The position numbers were made by a program, and so were the translations under genes. Below the pieces are notes generated by a model that did no database searches, was not told the DNA's origin, and saw nothing but the letters and a program-made list of their open reading frames with translations. A stretch of DNA of 64,000 nt from positions 75,538,106-75,602,105 of the forward strand of contig OY755243.1 of NCBI GenBank assembly GCA_963576725.1, in the 5' to 3' direction. This DNA is from Azorinus chamasolen. Its lineage: Eukaryota > Mollusca > Bivalvia > Cardiida > Solecurtidae. Of the stretch, positions 22,901 to 34,900 are shown one piece after another (position 1 is the first letter of the stretch; every line of letters starts with the position of its first letter).

Positions 22901-25900
22901 CAGACAGGGCAAAAACAATATGCCCCCCAGATCAGATCTGGGGGCATAAAAAGTGCATTGGTTTCAGGAAAAAAAAACATAGTTTCAAAACATGTACACT
23001 TATATAACTCATTGTTTCAAAATGTAAAATTATCTCTGTAACTTTGTTCAAGTAAAATTCCAAATGTTCCGCTTGAATAATTTCATTTTATTTCATGACA
23101 TAGAATACAGTAAAATCTGTCTGTAGACTAGCGGCCACGATAACTTTTACATGGTTGTTAATATTATAGTGAAGAAAAAAATGCCAGTCATAAATTAATT
23201 TTGCCAGTAGAAAATTTGGGCACTGGCAAAACATTGCCAGTGGAGAAAAAAGTTAAGTTCGAACCCTGGATCCATCAAATTCAATTAGCAAACAGAGTAG
23301 ACCCTGATCAGACAGCTCCTATAGGAGCCTTCTGATCTGGGTCTACTCTGTTTGCAAATGCATGAAAAATCGTTTATATGAAGGAAAGGGTTATACTGTA
23401 TACCTGAGGCAGAAATGCCTTTTAGTGCCTTGGACAGAGTAGACCTAGATCAAACTGCTCCTGATCAGTGTCTAATTCTGTAATAATATAGTTCTGATTC
23501 TATAGTTGACCTCTGACCTTGAAGGTGACATTGACCTTGACATGTCACCTCTCAAAATGTGCAGCTTTATGAGGTACATATGCATGTCAAATATTAAGTC
23601 TTTATCTGTACTGGCTCAAAAGTTATTACCAATGTTAAAGTTGTCCTCAAACAAACGGACTGGGCAAAAACAATATGCCCATCTGATCTGGGCATAAAAA
23701 CTTGATACTAAGAAGTTTTAATAATGAAGCTTTTATGTCTTTGTAGGCAGGTGGCTGTTTAAAGCAAGGTGAAAGTCATCCAGAAAGCTCCTAGAGGAGC
23801 TTTCTGCATGACTTTCACCCTACATTAAGCTGCCACCTGTGTTAAAGATCAATAATGGTACCTATTAGATTGTTCGTAGTATCTAGTTTTAACTGGAGTA
23901 TAGTGGTGTTTACCTGGTTTGCCTTGAGTGTGGTTTTCCAGTCTTCCTTCACAAGCTTGGGGATTACACTCAGAATAACCTTGGTAGCTCTCTCCGAGTT
24001 AGCGGCAAATGTTTTCATCACATTTTCAACATTGACCTACAAAAGCAAACAATAACACCAATTTTAACCCTTTCACTGTTGAATATTCCTGGAAGAAATA
24101 TTAATGACATTGTGAGCATTTATCAGCTGATTTTTCATAATTGCACATGTACACAGGACTTTTGATATTAGTAGAAACTGCAGTCACGTCTATCATAATG
24201 TAATCAGCAAACAGAGTTGACCCTGATCAGATGGCCCCTACAGGAGGCTTTACTCCTTTATCCCTTTCCACTATGAATATTCATGTACAAGAGGGCCAAG
24301 ATGGCCCTTAATCGCTCACCTGATTACCATAGATTTAAGATTTTTGCTGGGTAGCCCATGGTTAGGGTCAATATTGACCTTAGGGGCAATATATGAACAA
24401 TGTTGATAGTGGATCATGAGCAGTGAATCATGAGCAGTGGTTCTGCAGAACAAGAGTTTCAAAAATTTAGTCTATTGATTTGATCAAGACAATGATTCTG
24501 ACCAATGAAGATTGGGCTAAAATGTGCCCTCTAAAGTATTTTTTCAAAGATTTAACCTAGTGACCTACTTTTTATTCTCACCCAACCCATGATCACACTC
24601 AACCTGGATATCACCAAGACAAACACTCTGAGAAAGTTTGAGGAAGTCTGGGCTAAAAATGTGGCCACTGGAGTGTAAACTAGATTTCTCTAAGATATGA
24701 CCCAGTGACCTACTTTTTGACCTCACATAACCCACTTTCAAACATGTCCAAGATTTTATAAGGACAATCATTCTGACCAATTTTCATGAAGATTTGGCTA
24801 TAAATGTAACCTCTAGAGTGTTCACAAGGTTTTCCTACTATTTGACCTAGTGACCTAGTTTTTAACCCCACATAACCCACTTTCAAACTCGTCCAAGATT
24901 TTATCAAGACAATCATTATGACTAAGTTTCATGAAAATTGGACAAAAAATGTGACCACTAGAGTGTTCACAAGGTTTTTCTACTGTTTGACCTAGTGACC
25001 TAGTTTTTAACTCCACTTGACCCACTTTCAAACTCGTCCAAGATTTTATCAAGACATTCATTCTGACCAAGTTTCATGAAGATTGGACTAAAATTGTGAC
25101 CACTAGAGTGTTCACAAGGTTTTTCTACTGTTTGACCTAGTGACCTAGTTTTTAACTCCACTTGACCCACTTTCAAACTTGTCCAAGATTTTATCAAGAC
25201 ATTCATTCTGACCAAGTTTCATGAAGATCGGACTAAAATTGTGACCACTAGAGTGTTCACAAGGTTTTTCTACTGTTTGACCTAGTGACCTAGTTTTTTA
25301 CCCCACATGACCCATTTTTGAAACTCCTCCGAGATTTTATCAAGACAATCATTCTGACCAAGTTTCATGAAAATTGGGCTAAAAATGTGACCTGTAGAGG
25401 GTTCACAAGGTTTTCCTACTATTTGACCTAGTGACCTAGTTTTTAACCCAACTTGACCCACTTTCGAACTTGTCCGAGATTTTATCAAGACATTCATTCT
25501 GACCAAGTTTCATGAAGATTGGACTACAATTGTGACCACTAGAGTGTTCACAAGCAAATTGTTGACGACGCACGACGGACGCCGGACATTCAAGTATCCC
25601 AAAAGCTCACCCTGAGCTTTGCTCAGGTGAGCTAAAAATATAATGATGTCATGAATATTAATTAGATTAATAGCATAGACACAGGAAGTTTTGGCCATGG
25701 CAGAAACTGTAGAATCATTTCTATATATTATATCATAAGAAAACAAACAAAGCAGACCCTGATCAGACAGCAGCCATCTGATCTGGGTCCACTCTGTTTG
25801 CAAAGGTGCAGAAAGGCATATTTATGGAAAAAGGGTTATATAACTTTGCAGATAGAGTAGACCCAGGCTAAAAGACTAGTGCTCAGACTTACAGATGCTT

Positions 25901-28900
25901 CATCGTCTTTCCAGCTGTCATAATCGGTCACCAGACCCATGGAAGCATAACACAAGCCTGTCTCTCGAGCTAAAACAACCTGTAGAGAAACAAAATTATT
26001 TTTTCAGTTTAACCCTTTCCTTTATATTAACATATTTTCATGCATTTGCAAACAGAGAAGACCCAGATCAGACAACCCCTATAGGAGTCGTCTGATTAGG
26101 GTCTGCTCTGTAAATTGTATTTGATAGTTCTGTTTCTTTACTTTCTAAAATGGTTACCCAAAATAGAGTGTTGACCAGTTTGGACAGAGTTGATGCCGAA
26201 ATACTCTGCATCTCATCTGGATCCAAACAATATACGTAATTATGACTGTTAGTGTGCAAAAAGACTTAATGCAAACATTTTCTGATTAATGCATTAATAT
26301 TTGTATTCAGTATTGTAAGCCTAAATATATTTTACATACACAATATATCCATTGCTTTTAAACTTTCTGTTTCAGGTATAAATCATTCTTTCAATCAGAA
26401 TTTCTTCAGATACAAGTATTGAGATTTCCTGGTCTTATACACTAGATAAATGAACAAGAGTGCCAGTGGGCACAATATACGCCCGTCGAGGTTTTGTTCA
26501 ACATAAACTGGGGTTAACGTATTTCAAATTCTAAGTCCAATTTTGCGACCAAGTTTCAAGGTTGTAAATAGGCATACTTTAACAAACAAGAAACCGCCAA
26601 TGTCGGTATGGCCGGATTGACGATTAAAGTGATATAGATGAACAGTCAATCATTATACATTTCTGCATCAGCAGATACTGAAGGCATAATAAATAGTTAA
26701 ACATATTCCAATTGCATGTAATGAGGTCCTCATTATGACTCCACATGTTAAAAAGGTCAATCTAGAAATTCATTGAAGCATAAAAAACAAGAGATATTTG
26801 TAAAGCATGTATACCCCCAGACCCCCTGACCTTTGATGTAGTGACCTCAACTATAGAGGTCATCTACTGGTCATGACTAATCACCACAGCAACTTTGACG
26901 ATCCTAAGCCAAACCACTAATCATTTATTGATCTGAAAACATTTCACAAGTTAAGGTAATGGTGACCTTGACCTTTGACCTAGTGACCTCAACAACTATA
27001 GGGGTCATCTAGTGGTTACGACCAACCACCACAGCAAGTTTGAAGATCCCCAACCAAACCATTGAGCAGTTATTAATCGGAAACCATTTCATCAGTTAAG
27101 GTCATGGTGACCTTAATCTTTGACCTAGTGACCTCAAAAACAATAGGGGTCATCTAGTTGTCATGACCAACCACCACAGCAAATTTGAAGATCCTAAGCC
27201 AAACCCTTGAGTAGTTATTGATCTGAAACCATTTCACTAGTTAAGGTAATGGTGACCTTGACCTTTGACCTAGTCACCTCAAAAACAAGAGGGTTCATCT
27301 AGTTGTCATGACCAACCACCACAGCAAATTTGAAGATCCTAAGCCAAACCCTTGAGCAGTTATTGATCAAAAACCATTTTACTAGTTAAGGTCATGGTGA
27401 CCTTGACCTTTGACCTAAAAAACTATAGGGGTCATCTAGTGGTCATGACGAACCATCACAGCAAGTTTGAAGATCCCAAGCCAAACCCTTGAGCAGCTAT
27501 TAATCGGAAACTATTTCACCAGTTAAGGTCATTGTGACCTTGACCTTTGACCTAGTGACCTCAAAAACAATTGGGGTCATCCAGTTGTCATGACCAACCA
27601 CCACAGCAAGTTTGAAGATTCTAGGCCAAGTCGTTTATTAGTTATCGATCGGAAACAAAAAGGTCAACCTGGAAATTCTCTAAGTCAATGAAGCGTAAAA
27701 ACTAGGTAAAAAAAGGGTCATAATAACCTACTAACCTATGACATGTAATGTGACCCTCATTATGAACCCACATGCCAAGTTTGGTTACTGTAGGTGTTAT
27801 GCTTTGGCTATAACTAACACAAACAAAAAGGTCAACCTGGAAATTCTCTAAGTCAATGAAGCGTAAAAACTAGGTCAAAAAGGGGTCATAGTAACCTGCT
27901 AACCTATGACATGTAATGGGACCCACATTCTGAACCCACATGCCAAGTTTGGTTACTGTAGGTATTATACTTTGGCTATAACTGACTCAAACAAAAAGGT
28001 CAACCGGACGGACGGACGGACAGACGGCATTCGCCAATCTATAAGCCTGGATTGCGAGCAATCCGGCCAAAAACCTTAACCAAAAATTCTAAATTAAAAA
28101 ATGCCATAATTGTGTCTAAATGCTTGAGATGAAGATGAAGCTTCTGATGGTGAACAAATGTTTCAAGTTTAAAAGCTTTATCTGAAAGGATTATGTAAAC
28201 AAGAGATGTTTGTAAAACATGTATACCCCCCAGACCCCCTGACCTTTGATCTAGTGACCTCAACTATAGAGGTCATCTAGCGGTCATGACTAATCACCAC
28301 AGCAACTTTGAAGATCCTAAGCCAAACCACTGATCATTTATTGATCTGAAAACATTTCACATATTAAGGTCATGGTGACTTTGACCTACTGACCTCAACA
28401 ACTATAGGGGTCATCTAGTAGTCACGACCAACTACAACAGCAAGTTTGAAGATCCCGACCCAAACCATTTAGCAGTTATAAATTGGAAACCATTTCATCA
28501 GTTAAGGTCATGATGACCTTGACCTTTGATCTAGTGACCTCAAAATCAATAGGGGTCATCTAGTTGTCATGACCAACCACCACAGCAAGTTTGAAGATTC
28601 TAAGCCAAACCCTTGAGCAGTTATTGATCGCAAAACATTTCACCAGTTAAGGTCATTGTGACCTTGACCTTTGACCTAGTGACCTCAAAAATAATAGGGG
28701 TTATCTATTGGTCATGACCAACCACCACAGCAAGTTTGAAGATCATAAGCCAAACCCTTGAGCAGTTATTGATCGCAAACCATTTCACCAGTTAAGGTCA
28801 TGGTGACCTTGAACTTTGACCTAGTGACCTAAAAAACATTAGGGGTCATCCAGTTGTCATGACCAACCACCTAAGCAAATTTGAAGGTCCTAAGCCAAAC

Positions 28901-31900
28901 CCTTGAGCAGTTATTGATCAGAAACCATTTTACCATTTAAGGTCATGGTGACCTTGACCTTTGACCTAGTGCCCTCAAAATCAATAGGCGTCATCCAGTG
29001 GTCATGACCAACTACCACATAAAATTTGAAGATCCTAAGCCAAACCCTTGAGCAGTTATTGATAGCGAACCATTTCACCAGTTAAGAGCATGGTGACCTT
29101 GACCTTTGACCTAATGACATAAAAAACAATAGGGGTCATCTAGTGGTCATTACCAACTACCACAGCATATTTGAAGATCCTAGGCCAAACCCTTGAGCAG
29201 TTATTGATCGCAAACCATTTCACCCTTAAAGGTCACAGTGACCTTGACCTTTGACCTAGTGACCTAAAAAACAAAAGGACTCATCTAGTTGTCATGATCA
29301 ACCACCTAAGCAAATTTGAAGGTCCTAAGCCAAACCCTTGAGCAGTTATTGATCAGAAACCATTTTACCAGTTACGGTCATGGTGACCTTGACCTTTGAC
29401 ATATTGACCTCAAAATCAATAGGGGTCATCCAGTGGTCATGACCAACTACCACAGCAAGTTTGAAGATTCTAAGCTAAATCCTTGAGCAGTTATTGATCG
29501 GAAACCATTTAACCATTTAAGGTCATGGTGACCTTGACCTTTGACCTAGTGACCTCAAAATCAATAGGGATCATCTAGTGGTCATGACCAACCACCACAG
29601 CAAGTTTGAAGAGCTCAAGCCAAACCCTTGAGCAGTTATTGATCGGAAACTATTTCACCATTTAAGGTCATGGTGACCTTGACCTTTGACCTAGTGACCT
29701 AAAAAACAATAGGGGTCATCTACTTGTCATGACCAACCACCACAGCAAGTTTGAAGATTCTAGGCCAAGTCGTTTATTAGTAATCATTCGGAAACCATCT
29801 ATCTACCGACCGACCGACCGACCGACCGACCGACCGACCGACCGACAGACCGACCGACCGACAGACCGACCGACCGACCGACCGACCGACATGTGCAAAG
29901 CAATATACCCCCATTTTTTCAAAAGGGGGGTATAATAAGTGGACTTTAACCAAAACCTTAACCAAAAATTCCAAGCTAAAAAGCGTCATAATTATGTCAA
30001 AATGTTAGACAGAGTTATGTACTCTTGCCTACAGGTGAAGCTTGTGATGGTGAACAAGTGTTCCAAGTTTAAAAGCTTAATCTGAAAGGGTTATGTAAAT
30101 AAGTGGACTTTAACCAAAACCTTAACCAAAATTTCTAAGTTAAAAGGGGGCATAATTCTGTCAAAATGTTGGACAGAGTTATGTACTCTTGCCTACAGGT
30201 GAAGCTTGTGATGGTGAACAAGTGTTCCAAGGTTAAAAGCTTTATCTCAAAGGGTTATGTAAATAAGTGGACTTTAACCAAAACCTTAACCAAAATTTCT
30301 AAGTTAAAAGAGGGCATAATTCTGTCAAAATGTTGGACAGAGTTATGTACTCTTGCCTACAGGTGAAGCTTGTGATGGTGAACAAGCGTCCCAAGTTTAA
30401 AAGCTTTATCTCAAAGGGTTATGTAAATAAATGGACTTTAACAAAGCCTTAACCAAAAATTCTAAGTTAACAAGAGATGTTTGTAAAACATGTATACCCC
30501 CAGATCCCCTGACCTTTGATCTAGTGACCTCAACTATAGAGGTCATCTAGTGGTCATGACTAATCACCACAGCAACTTTGAAGATCCTAAGCCAAACCAC
30601 TGATCATTTATTGATCTGAAAACATTTCACAAGTTGTCATGGTGACCTTGACCTTTGACCTAGTGACCTCAACAACTATAGGAGTCATCTAGTGGTCACG
30701 ACCAACTACCACAGCAAGTTTGAAGATCCAGAACCAAACCATTGAGCAGTTATTAATTGGAAACCATTTCATCAGTTAAGGTCATGATGACCTTGACCTT
30801 TGACCTAGTGACCTCAAAATCAATATGGGTCATCTAGTTGTCATGACCAACTACCACAGCAAGTTTGAAGATCCTAAGTCAAACCCTTGAGCAGTTATTG
30901 ATTGGAAACCATTTCACCAGTTAAGGTCATGTGACCTTGACCTTTGACCTAGTGACCTCAAAAACAATAGTGGTCATGACAAACCACCACAGCAAGTTTG
31001 AAGATCCTAAGCCAAACCCTTGAGCAGTTATTGATCGCAAACCATTTCACCATTTAAGGTCATGGTGATCTTGACCTTTGACCTAGTCACCTCAAAAACA
31101 ACAGGGCTCATCTAGTTGTCATGACCAACCACCACAGCAAGTTTGAAGATCCTAATCCAAACCCTTGAGCAGTTATTGATCGCAAACCATTTCACCAGAT
31201 AAGGTCATGGTGACCTTGACATATGACCTAGTGACCTCAACAACAGGGCTCATCTAGTTGTCATGACCAACCACCTAAGCAAAATTGAAGATCCTAAGCC
31301 AAACCCTTGAGCAGTTATTGATCAGAAACCATTTTACCAGTTAAGGTCATGGTGACCTTGACCTTTGACCTAGTGACCTTAAAAACAATAGGGGTCATCC
31401 AGTGGTCATAACCAACTACCGCATCAAGTTTGAAGATTCTAAACCAAACCCTTGAGCAGTTATTGATCGGAAACCATTTAACAAGTTAAGGTCATGGTGA
31501 CCTTGACCTAGTGACCTAAAAAACATTAGGGGTCATCTAGTTGTCATGACCAACCACCTAAGCAAAATCGAAGATCCTAAGCCAAACCTTTGAGCAGTTA
31601 TTGATCAGAAACCATTTTACCAGTTAAGGTCATGGTGACCTTGACCTTTGACCTAGTGACCTTAAAAACAATAGGGGTCATCCAGTGGTCATAACCAACT
31701 ACCGCATCAAGTTTGAAGATTCTAAACCAAACTCTTGAGCAGTTATTGATCGGAAACCATTTAACAAGTTAAGGTCATGGTGACCTTGACCTAGTGACCT
31801 AAAAACATTAGGGGTCATCTAGTTGTCATGACCAACCACCTAAGCAAATTTGAAGATCCTAAGCCAAACCCTTGAGCAGTTATTGATAAGAAACCATTTT

Positions 31901-34900
31901 TCCAGTTAAGGTCATGGTGACCTTGACCTTTGACCTAGTGACCTCAAAAACAATAGGGGTCATCCAGTGGTCATGACCAACTACCACAGCAAGTTTGAAG
32001 ATTCTAAGCTAAACCCTTGAGCAGTTATTGATCGGAAACTATTTAACCAGTTAAGGTCATGGTGACCGTGACCTAGTGACCTAAAAAACAATAGGGGTCA
32101 TCTAGTGGTCATGACCAACCACCACAGCAAGTTTGAAGATCCCAAACCAAACCCTTGAGCAGTTATTGATCGGAAACCATTTAACCATTTTAGGTCATTG
32201 TGACCTTGACCTTTGACCCAGTGACCTCAAAAACATTAGGGGTCATCTAGTTGTCATGACCAACCACCACAGCAAGTTTGAAGATCCTAAGCCAAACCCT
32301 TGAGCAGTTATTGATCAGAAACCATTTTTCCAGTTAAGGTCATGGTGACCTTGACCTTTGACCTAGTGACCCCAAAAACAATAGGGGTCATCCAGTGGTC
32401 ATGACCAACTACCACAGCAAGTTTGAAGATTCTAAGCTTAACCCTTGAGCAGTTATTGATCAGAAACCATTTAACCAGTTAAGGTCATGGTGACCGTGAC
32501 CTTTGACCTAGTGACCTCAAAAACAATAGGGGTCATCTAGTGGTCATGACCAACCACCACAGCAAGTTTGAAGATCCCAAACCAAACCCTTGAGCAGTTA
32601 TTGATCGGAAACTATTTCACCATTTTAGGTCATTGTGACCTTGACCTTTGACCTAGTGACCTAAAAAATAATAGGGGTCATCTACTTGTCATGACCACCA
32701 CCACAGCAAGTTTGAAGAAGTCGTTTATTAGTTATCGTTCGGAAACCATCGATCTACCGACCGACTGACATGTGCAAAGCAATATACCCCCATTTTTACA
32801 AAAGGGGGTATAAAAAGGGGCATAATTCGGTCAAAATCCTGACAAGAGTTATTTACTCTTGCCTACAGGTGAAGGTTGTGACGGTGAACAAGTGTTCCAA
32901 GTTTCAAAGCTTTATCACAAAGTGTTATGTAAATAAATGGACTTGTTCCACATAAATTGAGGTTAACATTTTTGCTTAACGCAAATGCTAAACACAAATT
33001 CTAAGTCCAATTAAGCGACCTCGACCTTGGATAAACGAGCCGGGACTTGGCAGGCTACTGTAGCATGTCCAGATAAACATTGTGGTTAAATTTGGGAAGG
33101 ATCCATCAAGGGGAACTTCAGTTAGAGATGTTACAGACAGACCGGTTAACATTTTTGCTAAACGCAAATTCTAAGTCCAATTGTGTGACCTTTACCTTGG
33201 ATAAACAAACCGGGACTTGGCAGGCTACTGTAGCATGTCTAGATAAACATTGTGTTAAAATTTGAGAAGGATCCGCCAAGCGGAACTTGAATTAGAGATG
33301 TTACAGACGGACAGACACACAGACAGCGCCATTCCATAATACATCCCGTTCTTTCAAACGGGCATATAAAAACAATTCCTGCATACCTCTGGTACTGTGG
33401 TCATGTTAACACAGTGAGCTCCCCAAGAGTGCCAAAGCTTACTCTCCGCCTTGGAGGAGAATCTTGGACCTTCGATAGTCAACATGGTTCCACCTTTGTG
33501 TACACTCAGACCAAGTTCTTTAGCCGTGTCATATATGAGCTAGAACAAAATAAGAATTTTCTAATGAACACAGATGCTCCAAATTTATATTTCCCTGTTG
33601 CATATTCATGTATAAATTAATGGCATCATGAAAAGACAATCTCTTATGGGTACCAGAAAGAAGAAGCCACAGTGGAAACTTTTTAACCCATCACCTCATA
33701 GGCTATTTTTAGATCCAACCTCTTTGAATAAATCTACCGAAAATAAGCATTAACTAGAGAAAAGGAATTTTTTAGAATTTTGTAGTTTGAAACCATTGTG
33801 ATAAATAGAGCATTTGCTCCTTTAGGAGCAAATGCTCTATTTATCACAATGGTTTCACAAAATGACTTTTACAGTCGTCAAAAGTCGTCAATATGAGGGA
33901 ATGGGTCAAAAGTCGTCAATATGAGGGAATGGGTCAAAAGTCGTCAATATGAGGGAATGGGTTAATCAGAGCAACAGATAAAGATGCATACTCAGATGCT
34001 ATAATCATCATTTCTACACCAAACCCTATGTTGCTTAAGAATCCTCTCAAAGAGACAATTCTTAAGAGTAGTCACAGCATACAGTTCGGTGAAAAAATAA
34101 AGGAGTTATTCTTGAAAATATTGAATTTACACATCTTATCTGGACCACTGATGAATATTTCTTAGCTGAATTTTTATAATGGCATAAACATGTAGAGATG
34201 ATTTCAAGCAAACATAGTAGATCCTAGAGGAGCCATCTGATCAGGGTCTGCTTTGTTTGCGAAGATGTGAAAAGGCATTAATATGAAGGAGAGGCTTCAT
34301 ACTAAAAGTGAAACAAGAGTATTAACCCTTTCCCTCGTATAAACATGTTTTCATGTATTTGCAAACAGAGTAGACCCAGATCAGACTACAGGTGCAGTCT
34401 GATCAGGGTCTGCTCTGTTTGCTAATGGAATTTGATAGCTCCGTTTCATTACAATGTTCCACTTTCCATATTTAATTATATCTACTTTTTTCATGAATAT
34501 TCAGTAGGTAGAACATCTGATCAGGGTCTGCTTTGTTTGCGAAGATGTGAAAAGGCATTTATATGAAGGAGAGGCTTCATACTAAAAGTAAAACAAGAGG
34601 ACTAAGATTGCCCTGTATCAGTATTGGTCAGCAGGCCAAGTGAAGTATTATCCACATCTGTATTTTAATCTTGTTAATCATGTTATTAATATGAAAATTA
34701 AGCTAATTAACATTCATACAGTCATTATTTCTTAACCCTTTCCTTCATATAATCATGTTTTCACATATTTGCAAACAGAGTAGACCCAGATCAGACAACA
34801 GGAGCAGTCTGATCAGTGTCTGCTCTGTTTGCTAACAGAATTTGATAGCTCCGTTTCTTTACATTTTTAAAATGGCTACAATCTACTTTGTTCATGAATA

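Larger units (their letters stand above)
20645..23394 (+). mobile_element. MITE family A split by a 2.5 kb transposon (intron 8)
   Basis: Left half is 20645-20769 and right half 23269-23394. Joining across the insertion restores family A order: GGAAGGTGGAACATTGTAGC, AACAGATCC, ATCAAATTCAATTAGC, AACAGAGTAGACCC hairpin, AAGGAAAGGGTTA. The right TTAA has become TTAT. Confidence 0.8.
26455..33372 (+). repeat. 6.9 kb complex of nested minisatellite elements (outer element, type 5)
   Basis: The outer element starts CAAGAGTGCCAGTGGGCACA. Its own sequence reappears at 28074-28199, 29938-30470 and 32816-33372, and it ends with a hairpin CCCGTTCTTTCAAACGGG and CATATAAAAAC. Its own unit is about 163 bp (GGACTTTAACCAAAACCTTA at about 29940, 30105, 30267, 30432). 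A further about 185-bp unit (CGGGACTTGGCAGGCTACTG) occurs twice at 32940-33300. Other elements are inserted into it (separate entries). It fills nearly all of MTAP intron 6. No gene is embedded. Confidence 0.65.

Noticed and set aside
29729..29989. Frames with PTDRPTDR or VGRSVGRS repeats
   Set aside because: Direct translation of the (CCGA)n microsatellite on both strands.
2535..32815. Regularly spaced repeats resembling a CRISPR array
   Set aside because: Units are 85-185 bp minisatellites without unique spacers of constant size, in a eukaryotic genome with spliced genes.
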